DNA of 46,268 nucleotides from an uncultured Sutterella sp. (GCA_905212345.1 CAJMEC010000011.1:1-46268); one strand, 5' to 3'; shown: positions 16,937 to 25,809, numbered from the stretch's first letter. Translations and numbers: made by a program. The notes: a model not told the origin generated them from the letters alone.

Positions 16937-18013
16937 ATGTCAATGCAAAAGAAATTTAGTGAACGCGCTCAAAGGCTCACGTCACTATTAGGTATTGAAG
17001 CGCCGTTAATCGGGGCGCCGATGATGGGAGTCACGACAGCGGAAATGGTGGCGGGGATAAGTGAGGCTGGTGGCCTTGGTGTGATGCCATGCGGCATCAT
17101 GAATGCCGACGAAATCCTGAGCGCTGTTAAAAGAATTAAAACGCTTACTTCAAAACCTTTTGCTTTAAATATTCGAGTCTTTCCCCGGGCAGCGGAAGAT
17201 AAAGTTGCCACGAAAAATCTTTTTGATGCGCTTGAACCGTTAAGAGAAGAATTGGGGCTGGCGCATCAAATGGTGGATATTCCTGCTTTTGATGAGCAAT
17301 TTGAGGCCATATTGTCAGCGGACGTGCCTGCCGTAAGTTTTAGCTTCGGCGGTCCCCGTGAAATTTACGCGGAGGCTTTGGAAGCGCGAAAGATTCTCAT
17401 GATGGGGGCGGTCAATTCGACTCGAGAAGCGAAGGTTTTAAAAACGGCCGGTTGCTCAGTCATCATTGCTCAGGGAGTTGAAGCGGGAGGTCCAAGGCAG
17501 TATTTTGAAAACCCCTTGGAAGGTTCTCAAATCGGCTTGATGGCACTTTTGCCACCCGTGGTTCGTGTTTGTGCAGATACGCCTGTAGTGGCCGCCGGAG
17601 CCATGATGAGCGCGCAACAAGTCTCTGCGGCGATGATGCTGGGAGCGTGTGGGGCACAATTGGGTTCTATTCTCTTAAGAAGTGAAGAGTCGGCATGGCC
17701 GCAGTCGCTCAAAGATCAGGTTCCCTGGTGTGATGATGCGGCTACTCGCCTATCAGACTTCGGCAGCGGCCGCACAACGCGTCTAATACCAACCGGCATC
17801 ATCGAAGCTTTGTCTCAGGCGGGTTTAGCCGTAAGTTCTTATCCCGGACAGTTACGTGTACTGGCTCCGATTTTTGCTGCGGCTATTGCTCAAAATCGTG
17901 CTGATTTATTGGAGATGGCTTTGGGGCAAGCGGCGCAGACAGCTCCTAAGGGAGCAACTTGCGCTATAGTGACGAAATTATTTACTGAATTAAAAGATTG
18001 TTGGAGTGAGTAG
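16937..18013 (+). CDS. Nitronate monooxygenase / 2-nitropropane dioxygenase family flavoprotein
   Basis: 358 residues, TIM-barrel FMN enzyme. Clear segments are PLIGAPMMGVTTAEMVAGISEAGGLGVMPCG at the start (about 21-51), VSFSFGG, the phosphate-binding GCSVIIAQGVEAGG, and PVVAAGAMMSAQQVSAAMMLGACGAQLGS. The family oxidises alkyl nitronates and related compounds; the exact substrate is unknown. ATG at 16937 has AGGA 7 bases upstream; a TTG directly before it is unlikely to be the start. The next gene starts 1 base after its stop codon, so the two are translationally linked. Confidence 0.9.
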   Translation: MSMQKKFSERAQRLTSLLGIEAPLIGAPMMGVTTAEMVAGISEAGGLGVMPCGIMNADEILSAVKRIKTLTSKPFALNIRVFPRAAEDKVATKNLFDALEPLREELGLAHQMVDIPAFDEQFEAILSADVPAVSFSFGGPREIYAEALEARKILMMGAVNSTREAKVLKTAGCSVIIAQGVEAGGPRQYFENPLEGSQIGLMALLPPVVRVCADTPVVAAGAMMSAQQVSAAMMLGACGAQLGSILLRSEESAWPQSLKDQVPWCDDAATRLSDFGSGRTTRLIPTGIIEALSQAGLAVSSYPGQLRVLAPIFAAAIAQNRADLLEMALGQAAQTAPKGATCAIVTKLFTELKDCWSE

Positions 18014-18014
18014 T

Positions 18015-18653
18015 ATGCCGATTAAGATTTTCACGGCCCTTCTGGTTCAAGATGTGCAAAATGATTTTATGAAAGATGGGGCTCTACCGGTAGCAGGAGC
18101 TGAAGCGGTATTGGAACCGATTTCGAAGATGGCGGCAACTTTTGATCGTGTCATCGCCACTCAGGAATTCAGACCAGACAATCATGTTGTTTTTGCTGAC
18201 TCTCACGCAGGAATGAAACCCGGCGAGCATATTGACTGCGATGGTCAGAAGATCGTTTTGACGTCAAAGTTTTGTGTGGAAGGTTCCGCAGGGGCAGACT
18301 TTGCTCGGGGACTGCGCTTACCCATGTCTCGAGTGATTGCCATCTTGAAAGGAACAAATGCACAAATTGACACTTATTCGGCATTTTTAGAAGCTGATCG
18401 TAAAACGCAGACAGGCTTACAGTCGTATTGCGAAGATCGCTTCGTCAATCGTATTTATCTGTGCGGATTGTCGCGAGACGGTTCTTTGGTCAGAACGGCC
18501 TTGGATGCCTTGCACTACGAACATCAACTCTATTGGGTGACGGATGCGGTTGCCGGTTTAACTGCAGAGGATGACACGGGCATTGGTCTTTTGAAGGCCA
18601 AGGGAGTGAAGTTTGTGACAAGTAATGAAGTCATCAATAGAGAAATCCGTTAA
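18015..18653 (+). CDS. Degenerate nicotinamidase/isochorismatase-family protein
   Basis: 212 residues, PncA-like fold: VQDVQNDF (Asp13), TQEFRPDNHVVF, SKFCVEGSAGADF, LKGTNAQIDTYSAF (Lys112) and GLSRDGSLVRTALDA. Active nicotinamidases carry Cys in the last motif (GLAxDxCVxxTA); here that position is Ser157. The metal-binding Asp and His of the DWH motif are Glu51 and Arg53, and the His of the PxHCVxG motif is Phe86. It keeps the fold and Asp and Lys of the triad but lacks nucleophile and metal site, so it is probably not a normal nicotinamidase. It follows the flavoprotein gene with 1 base between, and GGAG sets the ATG. Confidence 0.75.
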   Translation: MPIKIFTALLVQDVQNDFMKDGALPVAGAEAVLEPISKMAATFDRVIATQEFRPDNHVVFADSHAGMKPGEHIDCDGQKIVLTSKFCVEGSAGADFARGLRLPMSRVIAILKGTNAQIDTYSAFLEADRKTQTGLQSYCEDRFVNRIYLCGLSRDGSLVRTALDALHYEHQLYWVTDAVAGLTAEDDTGIGLLKAKGVKFVTSNEVINREIR

Positions 18654-18672
18654 AGGATTTTTGAGTTTAGTT

Positions 18673-18702
18673 AAAAAAGGAGGCTTGAGGGCCTCTTTTT
18701 TT
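18673..18702 (+). terminator. Terminator after the flavoprotein/PncA-like pair
   Basis: GAGGC and GCCTC form the core of a hairpin flanked by A6 and T7, ending the two-gene transcript before the EamA gene. Confidence 0.88.
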
Positions 18703-18748
18703 AGGACTACACTTTATCGATCGTTAACCCTTACGAAAAAGTCTAATC

Positions 18749-19684
18749 ATGCAGTCATTGTGGATGGTTGTCGCGGCCATGTTTTTTGCCCTCTATGCGG
18801 TTTGTATTAAATTCGCCAGCATTGAGGGGATAGGTTCTTTTGAAGTTCTTTTCTACCGCTCCATTTTTGGTTTAATCATTTTTTACACGATGATGCGCAT
18901 GCAGCATATCACCGTGCATACTGCCCACCCGGTTGATCATATGATCCGCTCTTTTGTGGGAGCCGGCGCTGTGATGGCAGGGATTTATTCCATTTCACAT
19001 CTCAATGTCGGTTTAGCAATGACGCTGAACTACACCTCTCCTTTGTTTATCGGTTGTTTTACGATCGGTATTATGATGTCGCAGCACAAAGGGATTAACT
19101 GGAAGTTGCTTTCAACGCTCTTATTAGGCTTTTTCGGTGTGGTTGTGATGCTCTCGCCAACGATTACGCCGGATGAATACTTTGCAGCCGGGGTGGGATT
19201 GGCCGCCGGTTTCTGTACAGCCGTGGCTACGACCTATGTCAAACGTTTGGGTTTAATGAAGGAGCCAGAGCTGCGAATTCTCTTTTATTTTGTTTTTGTC
19301 GGTACGCTTTGTGGTCTTGTCGGAACCTTGATCGATGGAGGATTTACCATGCCGACATGGGTTGCAGCAGCGGCTATCGCAGGGTTCGTGATTTGCTCTA
19401 CCTGTGCTCAATTCTTCCTGACGATCGCCTTTAGCCGAGGCAATCTTGTCTTAAGCGGCGCATTGCAGTACACCGTTATTTTATTCTCGACACTAATGGG
19501 TGTTTTTGTTTTTGGCGACAGTGTCAGCATGGCTGTTATCGGTGGTATGGTGATGATTGTGGTGGCAGGTATTTTGGCTAGTTACTTCACTCGTCAAGAA
19601 AAACAACGTGCTTTGGAAGAAGCCAAACACACGCCCGAAGGTCTACAACGTCACTTGCGCCATAAAGAGGCTCGGGATCACTAA
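18749..19684 (+). CDS. EamA/DMT-superfamily transporter
   Basis: 311 residues, about ten membrane spans as two five-span EamA repeats. Typical segments are FEVLFYRSIFGL near the start, MTLNYTSPLF in span four, and GNLVLSGALQYTVILFSTLMGVFVFGD in the second repeat. A charged tail of about 30 residues follows. DMT exporters move amino acids, nucleosides or other metabolites; no substrate can be named. The ribosome site is weak. It converges with the phosphoribosyltransferase gene over a shared terminator. Confidence 0.92.
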   Translation: MQSLWMVVAAMFFALYAVCIKFASIEGIGSFEVLFYRSIFGLIIFYTMMRMQHITVHTAHPVDHMIRSFVGAGAVMAGIYSISHLNVGLAMTLNYTSPLFIGCFTIGIMMSQHKGINWKLLSTLLLGFFGVVVMLSPTITPDEYFAAGVGLAAGFCTAVATTYVKRLGLMKEPELRILFYFVFVGTLCGLVGTLIDGGFTMPTWVAAAAIAGFVICSTCAQFFLTIAFSRGNLVLSGALQYTVILFSTLMGVFVFGDSVSMAVIGGMVMIVVAGILASYFTRQEKQRALEEAKHTPEGLQRHLRHKEARDH

Positions 19685-19743
19685 TTGAAGTTGCTAAAAA
19701 ACGGGACACACAAATGCCCTGAGTTCCCCGTCTTTCAATATTG

Positions 19744-19784
19744 AAAAACCGGTCCGAATTTGATCTAAATTGGGACCGGTTTAT
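19744..19784. terminator. Bidirectional terminator between convergent genes
   Basis: AAACCGGTCC (19746-19755) pairs with GGACCGGTTT (19773-19782) across a 17-base loop, with A and T runs on the outer sides. It serves the EamA gene on the plus strand and the phosphoribosyltransferase gene on the minus strand. Confidence 0.85.
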
Positions 19785-19787
19785 GGT

Positions 19788-20393
19788 TTATTGAGCGTTT
19801 TTCGCCTCTTCCATTTCCTTTAGCGTTTTTATCGGTGTAAAGGTACCGTCATCTTCCGCACGGAACACATAGTGTTCTTTCAGGTAAATCAAATCCGGTC
19901 TACCGACAGATTCCAATTCAGCTAAAATGGCAGCGCGGGCGACAACTTTGGCCCCGGCCGCTGTGGCGAGCGCTTCTACAGCGGCAAGCGATTCACCCGT
20001 TGCGAAAACGTCATCAATGATAGCAACCCGTTTACCGCGGATACGTTCAGCTTCATGTCCATCAAGCCAAAGCGTTTGTTCTTTTTGCGTGGTTACTGAA
20101 CGCAATGTATGGGACAGCGCATTTTGCATATAAGGCTTGTAGCTTTTGCGAGCGACAACAAAATTTTCCATTCCCATAATGCGGCTCATTTCGTAGGCAA
20201 GGATAATGCCCTTAGCTTCCGCCGTGAGTAAAAGATCCACTTCTGGCAAACGTTTAACAAGTTCAGGGGCGGCAGCTTTCACGAGCTCAGTGTCGGAAAT
20301 GACGACAAAACTGGCTAAAGCGAGTCTGCCTGCGACTTTAACGAAAGGCAACTTACGCTTGATACCCAGAAGTTCAAAATCAAAGTATTTCAT
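19788..20393 (-). CDS. Phosphoribosyltransferase, adenine/xanthine type
   Basis: 201 residues. The PRPP-binding motif VAIIDDVFATGES (about 123-135) and the TAEAKGIILAYEMSR segment (about 57-71) place it with type I phosphoribosyltransferases related to Apt and Xpt. It converts a purine base plus PRPP to the nucleotide. The base is not certain: the length and TAEAKGI motif resemble the adenine/xanthine group, but no purine riboswitch was seen upstream. It is divergent from the NrdD-like small gene, with 267 bases between. Confidence 0.85.
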   Translation of the reverse strand: MKYFDFELLGIKRKLPFVKVAGRLALASFVVISDTELVKAAAPELVKRLPEVDLLLTAEAKGIILAYEMSRIMGMENFVVARKSYKPYMQNALSHTLRSVTTQKEQTLWLDGHEAERIRGKRVAIIDDVFATGESLAAVEALATAAGAKVVARAAILAELESVGRPDLIYLKEHYVFRAEDDGTFTPIKTLKEMEEAKNAQ

Positions 20394-20570
20394 GTCTCAC
20401 CCACGGGAAAAAAAGAAAATAACCGATCGAAGAGTTCGAGCGGCCTTGTGAATACTGTAATTGTATATCGTCACAATTATGATTCGCGAGAAAATAAGGA
20501 TTGGGCATGGAAAAATAAAGGGAAAATAGGCAAAAAACTTTTAATTGGAACGCCGTGGAGTTAATAAACT

Positions 20571-20618
20571 ATCGAACATATTGACAAAAAGTATTGAACA
20601 AGACACTATCTATTGTGC
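20571..20618 (+). promoter_or_regulatory. Tandem NrdR boxes and extended -10 promoter
   Basis: ACACTATCTATTGTGC at 20603-20618 matches the NrdR-box consensus (acaCwAtATaTwGtgt) at 14 of 16 positions. A weaker copy with the ATATTG core lies at 20571-20586, exactly 32 bases upstream, the usual spacing for the paired boxes. The strong box overlaps an extended -10 (TGCTATATT, 20616-20624). This predicts dATP-dependent NrdR repression of the downstream gene. Confidence 0.75.
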
Positions 20619-20660
20619 TATATTGACCCAGCATAGAGATTGAAACGAATGGAGTGAATT

Positions 20661-20843
20661 ATGGCTGAACAAGTGCAATTAAAGGATAGCGAACGCCAAC
20701 CCTGTGAGGTTTGGACGCGTGTGATGGGTTATCACCGTCCAGTGTCTTCCTTCAATACCGGTAAAAAGGGCGAATTCTACGAACGCAAATGTTTTGTTGA
20801 AAGCAAGTGCCATTTGGAGGAAAAGGCGCCTGCCGGAAAATAA
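20661..20843 (+). CDS. Small NrdD C-terminal-domain-like protein
   Basis: 60 residues. The core CEVWTRVMGYHRPVSSFN followed by GKKGEFYERKCF strongly resembles the C-terminal segment of anaerobic ribonucleotide reductase NrdD (the EVYSRVVGYxRPVxxWNxGKxxEFxxR region), but no catalytic domain is present and no nrdD is in the window. Three Cys are at 15, 44 and 50. NrdR boxes upstream support a link to ribonucleotide reduction. It may be a stand-alone helper or a remnant kept under selection. A terminator follows at 20864. Confidence 0.75.
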   Translation: MAEQVQLKDSERQPCEVWTRVMGYHRPVSSFNTGKKGEFYERKCFVESKCHLEEKAPAGK

Positions 20844-20863
20844 GCTCGTCTATTTCGTTCAAT

Positions 20864-20902
20864 AACGCCTGTCTCGCATACGTGCGTTTCAGGCGTTTGT
20901 TT
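20864..20902 (+). terminator. Terminator after the NrdD-like small gene
   Basis: AACGCCTG (20864-20871) pairs with CAGGCGTT (20890-20897) and is followed by TGTTTTTC. Confidence 0.85.
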
Positions 20903-20912
20903 TTCTGACGAT

Positions 20913-20948
20913 TAAAAAACTCCCAGAAAAACGAATTTTCCTGGGAGT
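20913..20948 (-). terminator. Terminator of the abgA-like gene
   Basis: ACTCCCAG and CTGGGAGT form an 8-bp stem; on the minus strand it is followed by six T. It lies 20 bases after the abgA-like stop codon. Confidence 0.85.
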
Positions 20949-20968
20949 GGGTCTGAAAAAGAAAAGTG

Positions 20969-22246
20969 TTAGATTCCGTTAACTTTCTTTGCGTAGCGGG
21001 TAAAGACTTCAAAGCCAATCGGCATAGATTGAGTATCTTGCAGATCGAAGTCTGAGCGATGATGGCCGTGATGGTTGCAGCCCCAGCGGAACATACCGCC
21101 AACGCCACCGCGTTCTACCACTCGGCGCAGCATCATGGTGAAGTCTTCACTGCCGGCAGGCGAACAGAGGTCAACCACGTTGATGACTTCAGGAATGCTC
21201 TTGGCAATTTCTTTAAGATCATTGAGCACTTCCGAGCACTCAATAATTGTTGTGGCCTCGCCCACTTTCTCAATTCGACCTTCAACTTCGTAAGACTCGG
21301 CATTACCCTTGACGATATGTTCAATTTTTTGGCAAAGGTAATCGTTGATTTCTGCTGTTTCGCCTCGTACTTCTGTCTGCATATAGGCGTTAACAGGAGT
21401 GACGTTGCGGCCTTCTCCGGCAACCAGTTTACCGACAGCAACACGAGAGGCACCATCTCCATGGCGCGGAATGCCTACAATCATCATGGCTGTGGCACTA
21501 GCCGCTAACAGAGCGCTGTGACCTTTGTGGGGATTGTTGCCGGCATGTGAGGGCGTGCCTTTGAAGTAGATATCAAATTTGGTACTGGCGAGGACACCTT
21601 TGTGCACTAACCCGACCTCACCTAACTTGACCTTACCGCCGCAGTGAGAGCCTACAATGATGTCCACATCATCCAAGACTCCAGAGCCGACAATAGCTAC
21701 AGCTCCGCGAACACCTTCTTCGGCCGGTTGATAGATGAGTTTGAAAGTGCCTTTAAGTTCGTCCTTGTGCTCCATCAACCAGCGGGCGATAGCAAGACCT
21801 AAAGCGGTATGGCCATCATGACCGCAAGCGTGCATGAAACCCGGATGAGTGGAACGGAATCCCTGACGGTTGGGAGCATGATCGGGATCGTCAGTTTCTT
21901 CGACAGGATTGCAGTCCATGTCAAAACGGAAAGCGGTGACAGGACCGGGACGACCGGTGTTTAAAACGGCAACGCAACCGGTGTAACCTTCAATTTTTTC
22001 AATGAATTCATGAGGAACTCCATGTCCCTCGGCCCGTTTAATGGCTTCCGCGACTGTCTTTTCATTACGACCCAAGACGTTTTCTGGATTGATAATTTGG
22101 GTTCCCAAACGGATATCCGTGTAACCTAATTCTTTCAAGCGTTGAGCAACCAAGTAGGTCGTTTCAAATTCTGTCCAGCCTTCTTCTGGGATGGTATGCA
22201 AATGACGGCGAGTGGCGATCATTTCGTCAAAAATAGTTTTATCCAT
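20969..22246 (-). CDS. abgA: M20 amidohydrolase, AbgA-like (p-aminobenzoyl-glutamate hydrolase subunit A type)
   Basis: 425 residues, zinc-dependent M20/M40 peptidase-like fold. Metal motifs are visible: RFDMD (Asp), HACGHDGH (His/Asp region near 140), YQPAEEG (Glu pair), and SHCGGK. The insertion GYTDIRLGTQIINPENVLGR near the N-terminus and the NHHGHHRSDFD tail are typical of AbgA and its close relatives. In E. coli AbgA works with AbgB to cleave p-aminobenzoyl-glutamate, a folate breakdown product. Here the AbgB-like gene is 1.7 kb away behind a DcuC-type carrier, and no AbgT is present. The substrate is thus inferred only. Confidence 0.82.
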   Translation of the reverse strand: MDKTIFDEMIATRRHLHTIPEEGWTEFETTYLVAQRLKELGYTDIRLGTQIINPENVLGRNEKTVAEAIKRAEGHGVPHEFIEKIEGYTGCVAVLNTGRPGPVTAFRFDMDCNPVEETDDPDHAPNRQGFRSTHPGFMHACGHDGHTALGLAIARWLMEHKDELKGTFKLIYQPAEEGVRGAVAIVGSGVLDDVDIIVGSHCGGKVKLGEVGLVHKGVLASTKFDIYFKGTPSHAGNNPHKGHSALLAASATAMMIVGIPRHGDGASRVAVGKLVAGEGRNVTPVNAYMQTEVRGETAEINDYLCQKIEHIVKGNAESYEVEGRIEKVGEATTIIECSEVLNDLKEIAKSIPEVINVVDLCSPAGSEDFTMMLRRVVERGGVGGMFRWGCNHHGHHRSDFDLQDTQSMPIGFEVFTRYAKKVNGI

Positions 22247-22282
22247 TTTTATTTCCTATCAATGAGCAATGTTCTAAAACGA

Positions 22283-22324
22283 AAACACCACCCGAGATAT
22301 CGATTATTCTTCGGGTGGTGTTTT
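22283..22324 (-). terminator. Terminator after the DcuC-like gene
   Basis: CACCACCCGA pairs with TCGGGTGGTG, flanked by A and T runs. It separates the carrier gene from the abgA-like gene on the minus strand, so abgA needs its own promoter or read-through. Confidence 0.85.
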
Positions 22325-22344
22325 TCTTCATAAGTTTTTAACCG

Positions 22345-23724
22345 TTAAATATGAATCATGGCGCTAAAGTAAACCGCGATACCAGTCAAGAACATGACGG
22401 GGATGGAGCGGCGAACCACCACGAACGGATCTAAACCACTTAAACCTGAGACAGCAATAGTGACACCGGCTACAGGGCTTGAAGAGCGCATGATGCCGCT
22501 GATCAATTGCAGGGGTGAAATCATGAATGCAGCGTTGGCGCCAACGGTCAAGGCGGCGTCGGGGATCATCGGGGCAAAACTAAAGAACGAAGCGTTGCCG
22601 GAGCCTGTCACGAAAGCGGCTAATGCGACAATGACGACCATGGCGGTGTAGAGGGCAACAGCGCCCGCATCCATGCTGGAGACCGCTTGAATGATCGTGT
22701 CAATACCGCCGGACTTCGTCAAGCCTTGAGCGAACACTTCAGCGCACACGATCAAGAACACGGTCGAGGTGAACACCTTGCCCATGCCTTGAGCAAAAGC
22801 CTTTAGCGAACCCAAGCATTCTTTGAGGCTACGAGTGCGAATGCCGTGAATAACCAAAGCAAAGAGGGTTGAGCACAAGAGCGCAGTCACCACTTCCATG
22901 CGAATGCCTTTGTACATCAGCGGAGAGAATACAAAGAGCATGATCACCGGAATCAACGGGAAGAACGCATAGAAAGAGGGAGCGTCAGGTTGCTTGCTTT
23001 CCGCGCTAGTGGCTGTGGCGAGGAAGTCTTCCTTGGTGATCTTGCCACTGGCGAGATCGCGCTTATCAAACCATTGTTGGATGAAATAGTGAGAGATAAA
23101 GAGCACGATCAGAGCCGGCCAAGCGATAATCCACTGCACATTCAAAAAGAAGTCCATCACATGCATGTTGGTCAATTCAGATCCCAAGAGGTTGTTGGCT
23201 CCGGACGGTCCTAAGCACACGCAACCGCTCATGACGATACTTGCAGCGGCTGATTGGCGAGAGACGCCACCGGCCAAAAGGATCGGGTACATCGAAACCA
23301 TGAGCAACAGTGCCAAGCCGGCTGCAGACGGAATAAATACATTCAAGCCGATGCTAATCATCGTGCCAAGCACCATGATAAGGTAGGGCGAATGCATATA
23401 AGACAACGGTTTGACGCTTAAGCGAACAAGAGCGCCGGCGGCACCAATACGATCCATATAGGAGGCGAAGCCACCAATGATCATGATGTTCATACCAAGG
23501 CCGGCAGCGCGGCTTTGCAAGAGGTTCGTCACGATCTGAATAACATCCAAGCCGGCCAAGTGAGTGGCTTTCTTACCGGTGAGGATAGGATCGGGAGAAA
23601 TAAGTGTCACGACGGCAAGGGTGATAAGACCCACAAACAGCAGGGCACCCGGAGCGTAATATTTTTTAACGATGAGGTATGCCGCTGCCACAACAGAGAT
23701 AATAACGATAACAATACCGGTCAT
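22345..23724 (-). CDS. dcuC: DcuC-family anaerobic C4-dicarboxylate carrier
   Basis: 459 residues, about twelve membrane spans. The segments MIIGGFASYMDRIGAAGALV, IPSAAGLALLLMVSMYPI, CVCLGPSGANN and VTGSGNASFFSFAPMIP fit the DcuC/YfcC superfamily, with the PSAAGLA motif of DcuC. These carriers exchange succinate for fumarate or malate, or take up other dicarboxylates, in anaerobic cells. Its place between two amidohydrolase genes suggests it might import their peptide-like or acyl-amino-acid substrate instead (inference). AAGGAG precedes the ATG. Confidence 0.88.
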   Translation of the reverse strand: MTGIVIVIISVVAAAYLIVKKYYAPGALLFVGLITLAVVTLISPDPILTGKKATHLAGLDVIQIVTNLLQSRAAGLGMNIMIIGGFASYMDRIGAAGALVRLSVKPLSYMHSPYLIMVLGTMISIGLNVFIPSAAGLALLLMVSMYPILLAGGVSRQSAAASIVMSGCVCLGPSGANNLLGSELTNMHVMDFFLNVQWIIAWPALIVLFISHYFIQQWFDKRDLASGKITKEDFLATATSAESKQPDAPSFYAFFPLIPVIMLFVFSPLMYKGIRMEVVTALLCSTLFALVIHGIRTRSLKECLGSLKAFAQGMGKVFTSTVFLIVCAEVFAQGLTKSGGIDTIIQAVSSMDAGAVALYTAMVVIVALAAFVTGSGNASFFSFAPMIPDAALTVGANAAFMISPLQLISGIMRSSSPVAGVTIAVSGLSGLDPFVVVRRSIPVMFLTGIAVYFSAMIHI

Positions 23725-23911
23725 CGTAAGCTCCTTGTGAAAGGCAAATATAAAAAAGAGAAACGTCTGATAAACGCTTTACAAAGTGTATCTTCGCTGA
23801 ATATCTGTTTAGTCGAAATGATTGAAAACCCTAATTGATACGTTTTTCTGAGTAGTATCCACTAGAGAATTAATTCAAAATTGGGTTTAAAACAATTTTG
23901 CTCTCGAATCC

Positions 23912-23944
23912 AAAAAAATGGCCGACAGAGGAAACTGTCGGCCA
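23912..23944 (-). terminator. Terminator of the DUF3100/AbgB-like operon
   Basis: TGGCCGACAG and CTGTCGGCCA form a perfect 10-bp stem with a 6-base loop, followed on the minus strand by seven T. A textbook terminator 22 bases after the abgB-like stop. Confidence 0.93.
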
Positions 23945-23965
23945 CTTATCACTATTTTGAAGGAA

Positions 23966-25282
23966 CTATTGGGCTTTGGAGATGGAGTCCATGTATTCGC
24001 AATAGCTATGCTTCGTTAAGACAGGTTTAAAGTTGTCACAAATGCGTTGTGCTTCTTGTGCATCATCTGCTAGTAAATCAATGATGGTCATGGCCAATAC
24101 TTTAGCCGTCTTCTTTAAGCCCGCTTCTTTATTGTCGAAGTTGTAGCTCGCGCCATGCAAAACGCCTTTTACACAGCCCACCCAGGGATGCACGACAGGC
24201 ATCAAATGTGATACATCGCCCATGTCGGTTGAGCCTGCGGAGTGAACGCCCTCCACCACATTTTCCTTTCCAAATATCTCTTGAGCGTTGACTCTCAATA
24301 CGTCACGGAAGTATTCATCAGGGCGCAACGGTAAGTAGCCGGGCAAATCCTGAATTTCACAATTGGCTCCAATGGCGTCTCCTCCGGCCTTAAGTGCACG
24401 ATTGATGACTTTGTTGTACCGGGTGAGCGCGTCAAGCTTAGCCGCACGTACATAGCTTTCCATTTTTACACGGTCTGGAATGACATTAACTAGGTCACCA
24501 CCGGCGTTAATGATCGGGTGAAAGCGAACACAGTCGTCATCACGGAACGTTTCACGAAGGGCATTGACACCCATCACACCTATCATGGCAGCATTTAAGG
24601 CATTAACACCTTTATCGGGAGCGCCGGCCGCGTGAGCGGCCTTACCGCGGTACTCGATTAATTTACCGATGAAACCGTTGCAACTGGCTCCCACTTGGAA
24701 TTCTCCATTGGGATTGTCTGTCGGGTCTACGTGCATCTGCATGGCCATGTCCACATCATCAAAACCACCTTGGGCAATGATTTCTGCTTTACCACCTAAA
24801 TAGCGCAGTTGGCCTTTTTCGCGAAGACCGTTTCGATAATCAATTTCCACATATTCTTCTGCGGGTACTGCGAAAAAGACGACATCCCCGTCAAGGTACT
24901 TCATGATGTCGGCATCTTTAAAGGCCATGGCTACCGCAAGAAGATTGCCGATTTGTACGTTGTGGCCACAGCAGTGAGCCGCACCCGTCACGGGATCGGC
25001 GTTCGGGTGATCCCGACAGACAATGGCATCGAGTTCCCCCAAAAGCGCAACTGTTTTGAGAGACTTTCTTCCCTTGACACGAGCCTTCACACCCGTGATG
25101 CCCCAGCCATCCGTATGGGCTAGACCGAGAGCGTCAAAGGCAGCTTTTACTTTGGCAGAGGTCTTTTGTTCCTTAAAGCCGAGTTCAGGTTCAGCAAAGA
25201 TGTCCATTGCTAATTTTTCAATGTCTGCAAAGCGGGCATCAATAGCTTGGCAGACCGCTTCTTTTAATTGCGCTTTATTCAT
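23966..25282 (-). CDS. abgB: M20 amidohydrolase, AbgB-like
   Basis: 438 residues. M20 fold with LLGELDAIV (metal Asp), HCCGHNVQIG, PAEEYVEIDYR (Glu pair), the dimerisation segment with GKAAHAAGAPDKGVNALNAA, and HSAGSTDMGDVSHLMP. The early motif (MDIFAEPELGFKEQKTS) and the full pattern fit AbgB and related aminoacyl-type hydrolases. It is the last gene of an operon after two membrane proteins (25312 and 25810), with a 29-base gap. The natural substrate might be p-aminobenzoyl-glutamate or another N-acyl amino acid. Confidence 0.83.
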   Translation of the reverse strand: MNKAQLKEAVCQAIDARFADIEKLAMDIFAEPELGFKEQKTSAKVKAAFDALGLAHTDGWGITGVKARVKGRKSLKTVALLGELDAIVCRDHPNADPVTGAAHCCGHNVQIGNLLAVAMAFKDADIMKYLDGDVVFFAVPAEEYVEIDYRNGLREKGQLRYLGGKAEIIAQGGFDDVDMAMQMHVDPTDNPNGEFQVGASCNGFIGKLIEYRGKAAHAAGAPDKGVNALNAAMIGVMGVNALRETFRDDDCVRFHPIINAGGDLVNVIPDRVKMESYVRAAKLDALTRYNKVINRALKAGGDAIGANCEIQDLPGYLPLRPDEYFRDVLRVNAQEIFGKENVVEGVHSAGSTDMGDVSHLMPVVHPWVGCVKGVLHGASYNFDNKEAGLKKTAKVLAMTIIDLLADDAQEAQRICDNFKPVLTKHSYCEYMDSISKAQ

Positions 25283-25311
25283 TTGAACTTTCCTTTCATT
25301 GAGAGAATTCT

Positions 25312-25776
25312 TTAGAAAATACCTTCCAGATGCAACATCAATTCAGCTAAAGCCGTGGCACAGATGAAACTGCCAGCGGCAACCGCCAAGGCAACAGGTA
25401 CGATACGCCAAGACAGTTGCTTAAAGGCTTGCAAATCCTTGCCTAAACATAAGCCGCCATAGGCGAGAATAGGCGTTGTAATCGATAAAAAGCCGACATT
25501 TTTCGTTTGAGCCAGAATCCAATCACTCAGAGGAAATTGCGGCATGGAAACAACAACAGCGACGATCGAGACCCAAAACACCATCGGAAGCATCTTAAAA
25601 CCCGGTAACCAGCTGATGACAATACCGATAACCGTTATAACGACTAAGACAAGAGCGCCGATGGAACCGGCCGCTAAATCACCATTACTGCCGACCATGT
25701 GGGCGATCACCGAATAGGCAGCCGTCACAACCAGAATAAACAGAATGTCTTTCATTTTTTCGAGATAAGCTAACAT
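25312..25776 (-). CDS. Small integral membrane protein, partner of DUF3100 protein
   Basis: 154 residues with four or five membrane spans: about 11-28, 37-55, 63-80, 96-110 and 125-148. No catalytic motif is visible. The segment GGLCLGKDLQAFKQLSWRIVPVALAVAAGSF near the end is reminiscent of half-transporters. It lies 33 bases downstream of the DUF3100 gene and 29 bases upstream of the AbgB-like gene. A two-component carrier feeding the hydrolase is a sensible inference, not shown by sequence. Confidence 0.78.
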   Translation of the reverse strand: MLAYLEKMKDILFILVVTAAYSVIAHMVGSNGDLAAGSIGALVLVVITVIGIVISWLPGFKMLPMVFWVSIVAVVVSMPQFPLSDWILAQTKNVGFLSITTPILAYGGLCLGKDLQAFKQLSWRIVPVALAVAAGSFICATALAELMLHLEGIF

Positions 25777-25809
25777 GATCTTTCCCTTTTCGTTTGTTAG
25801 GTTGCCTGA

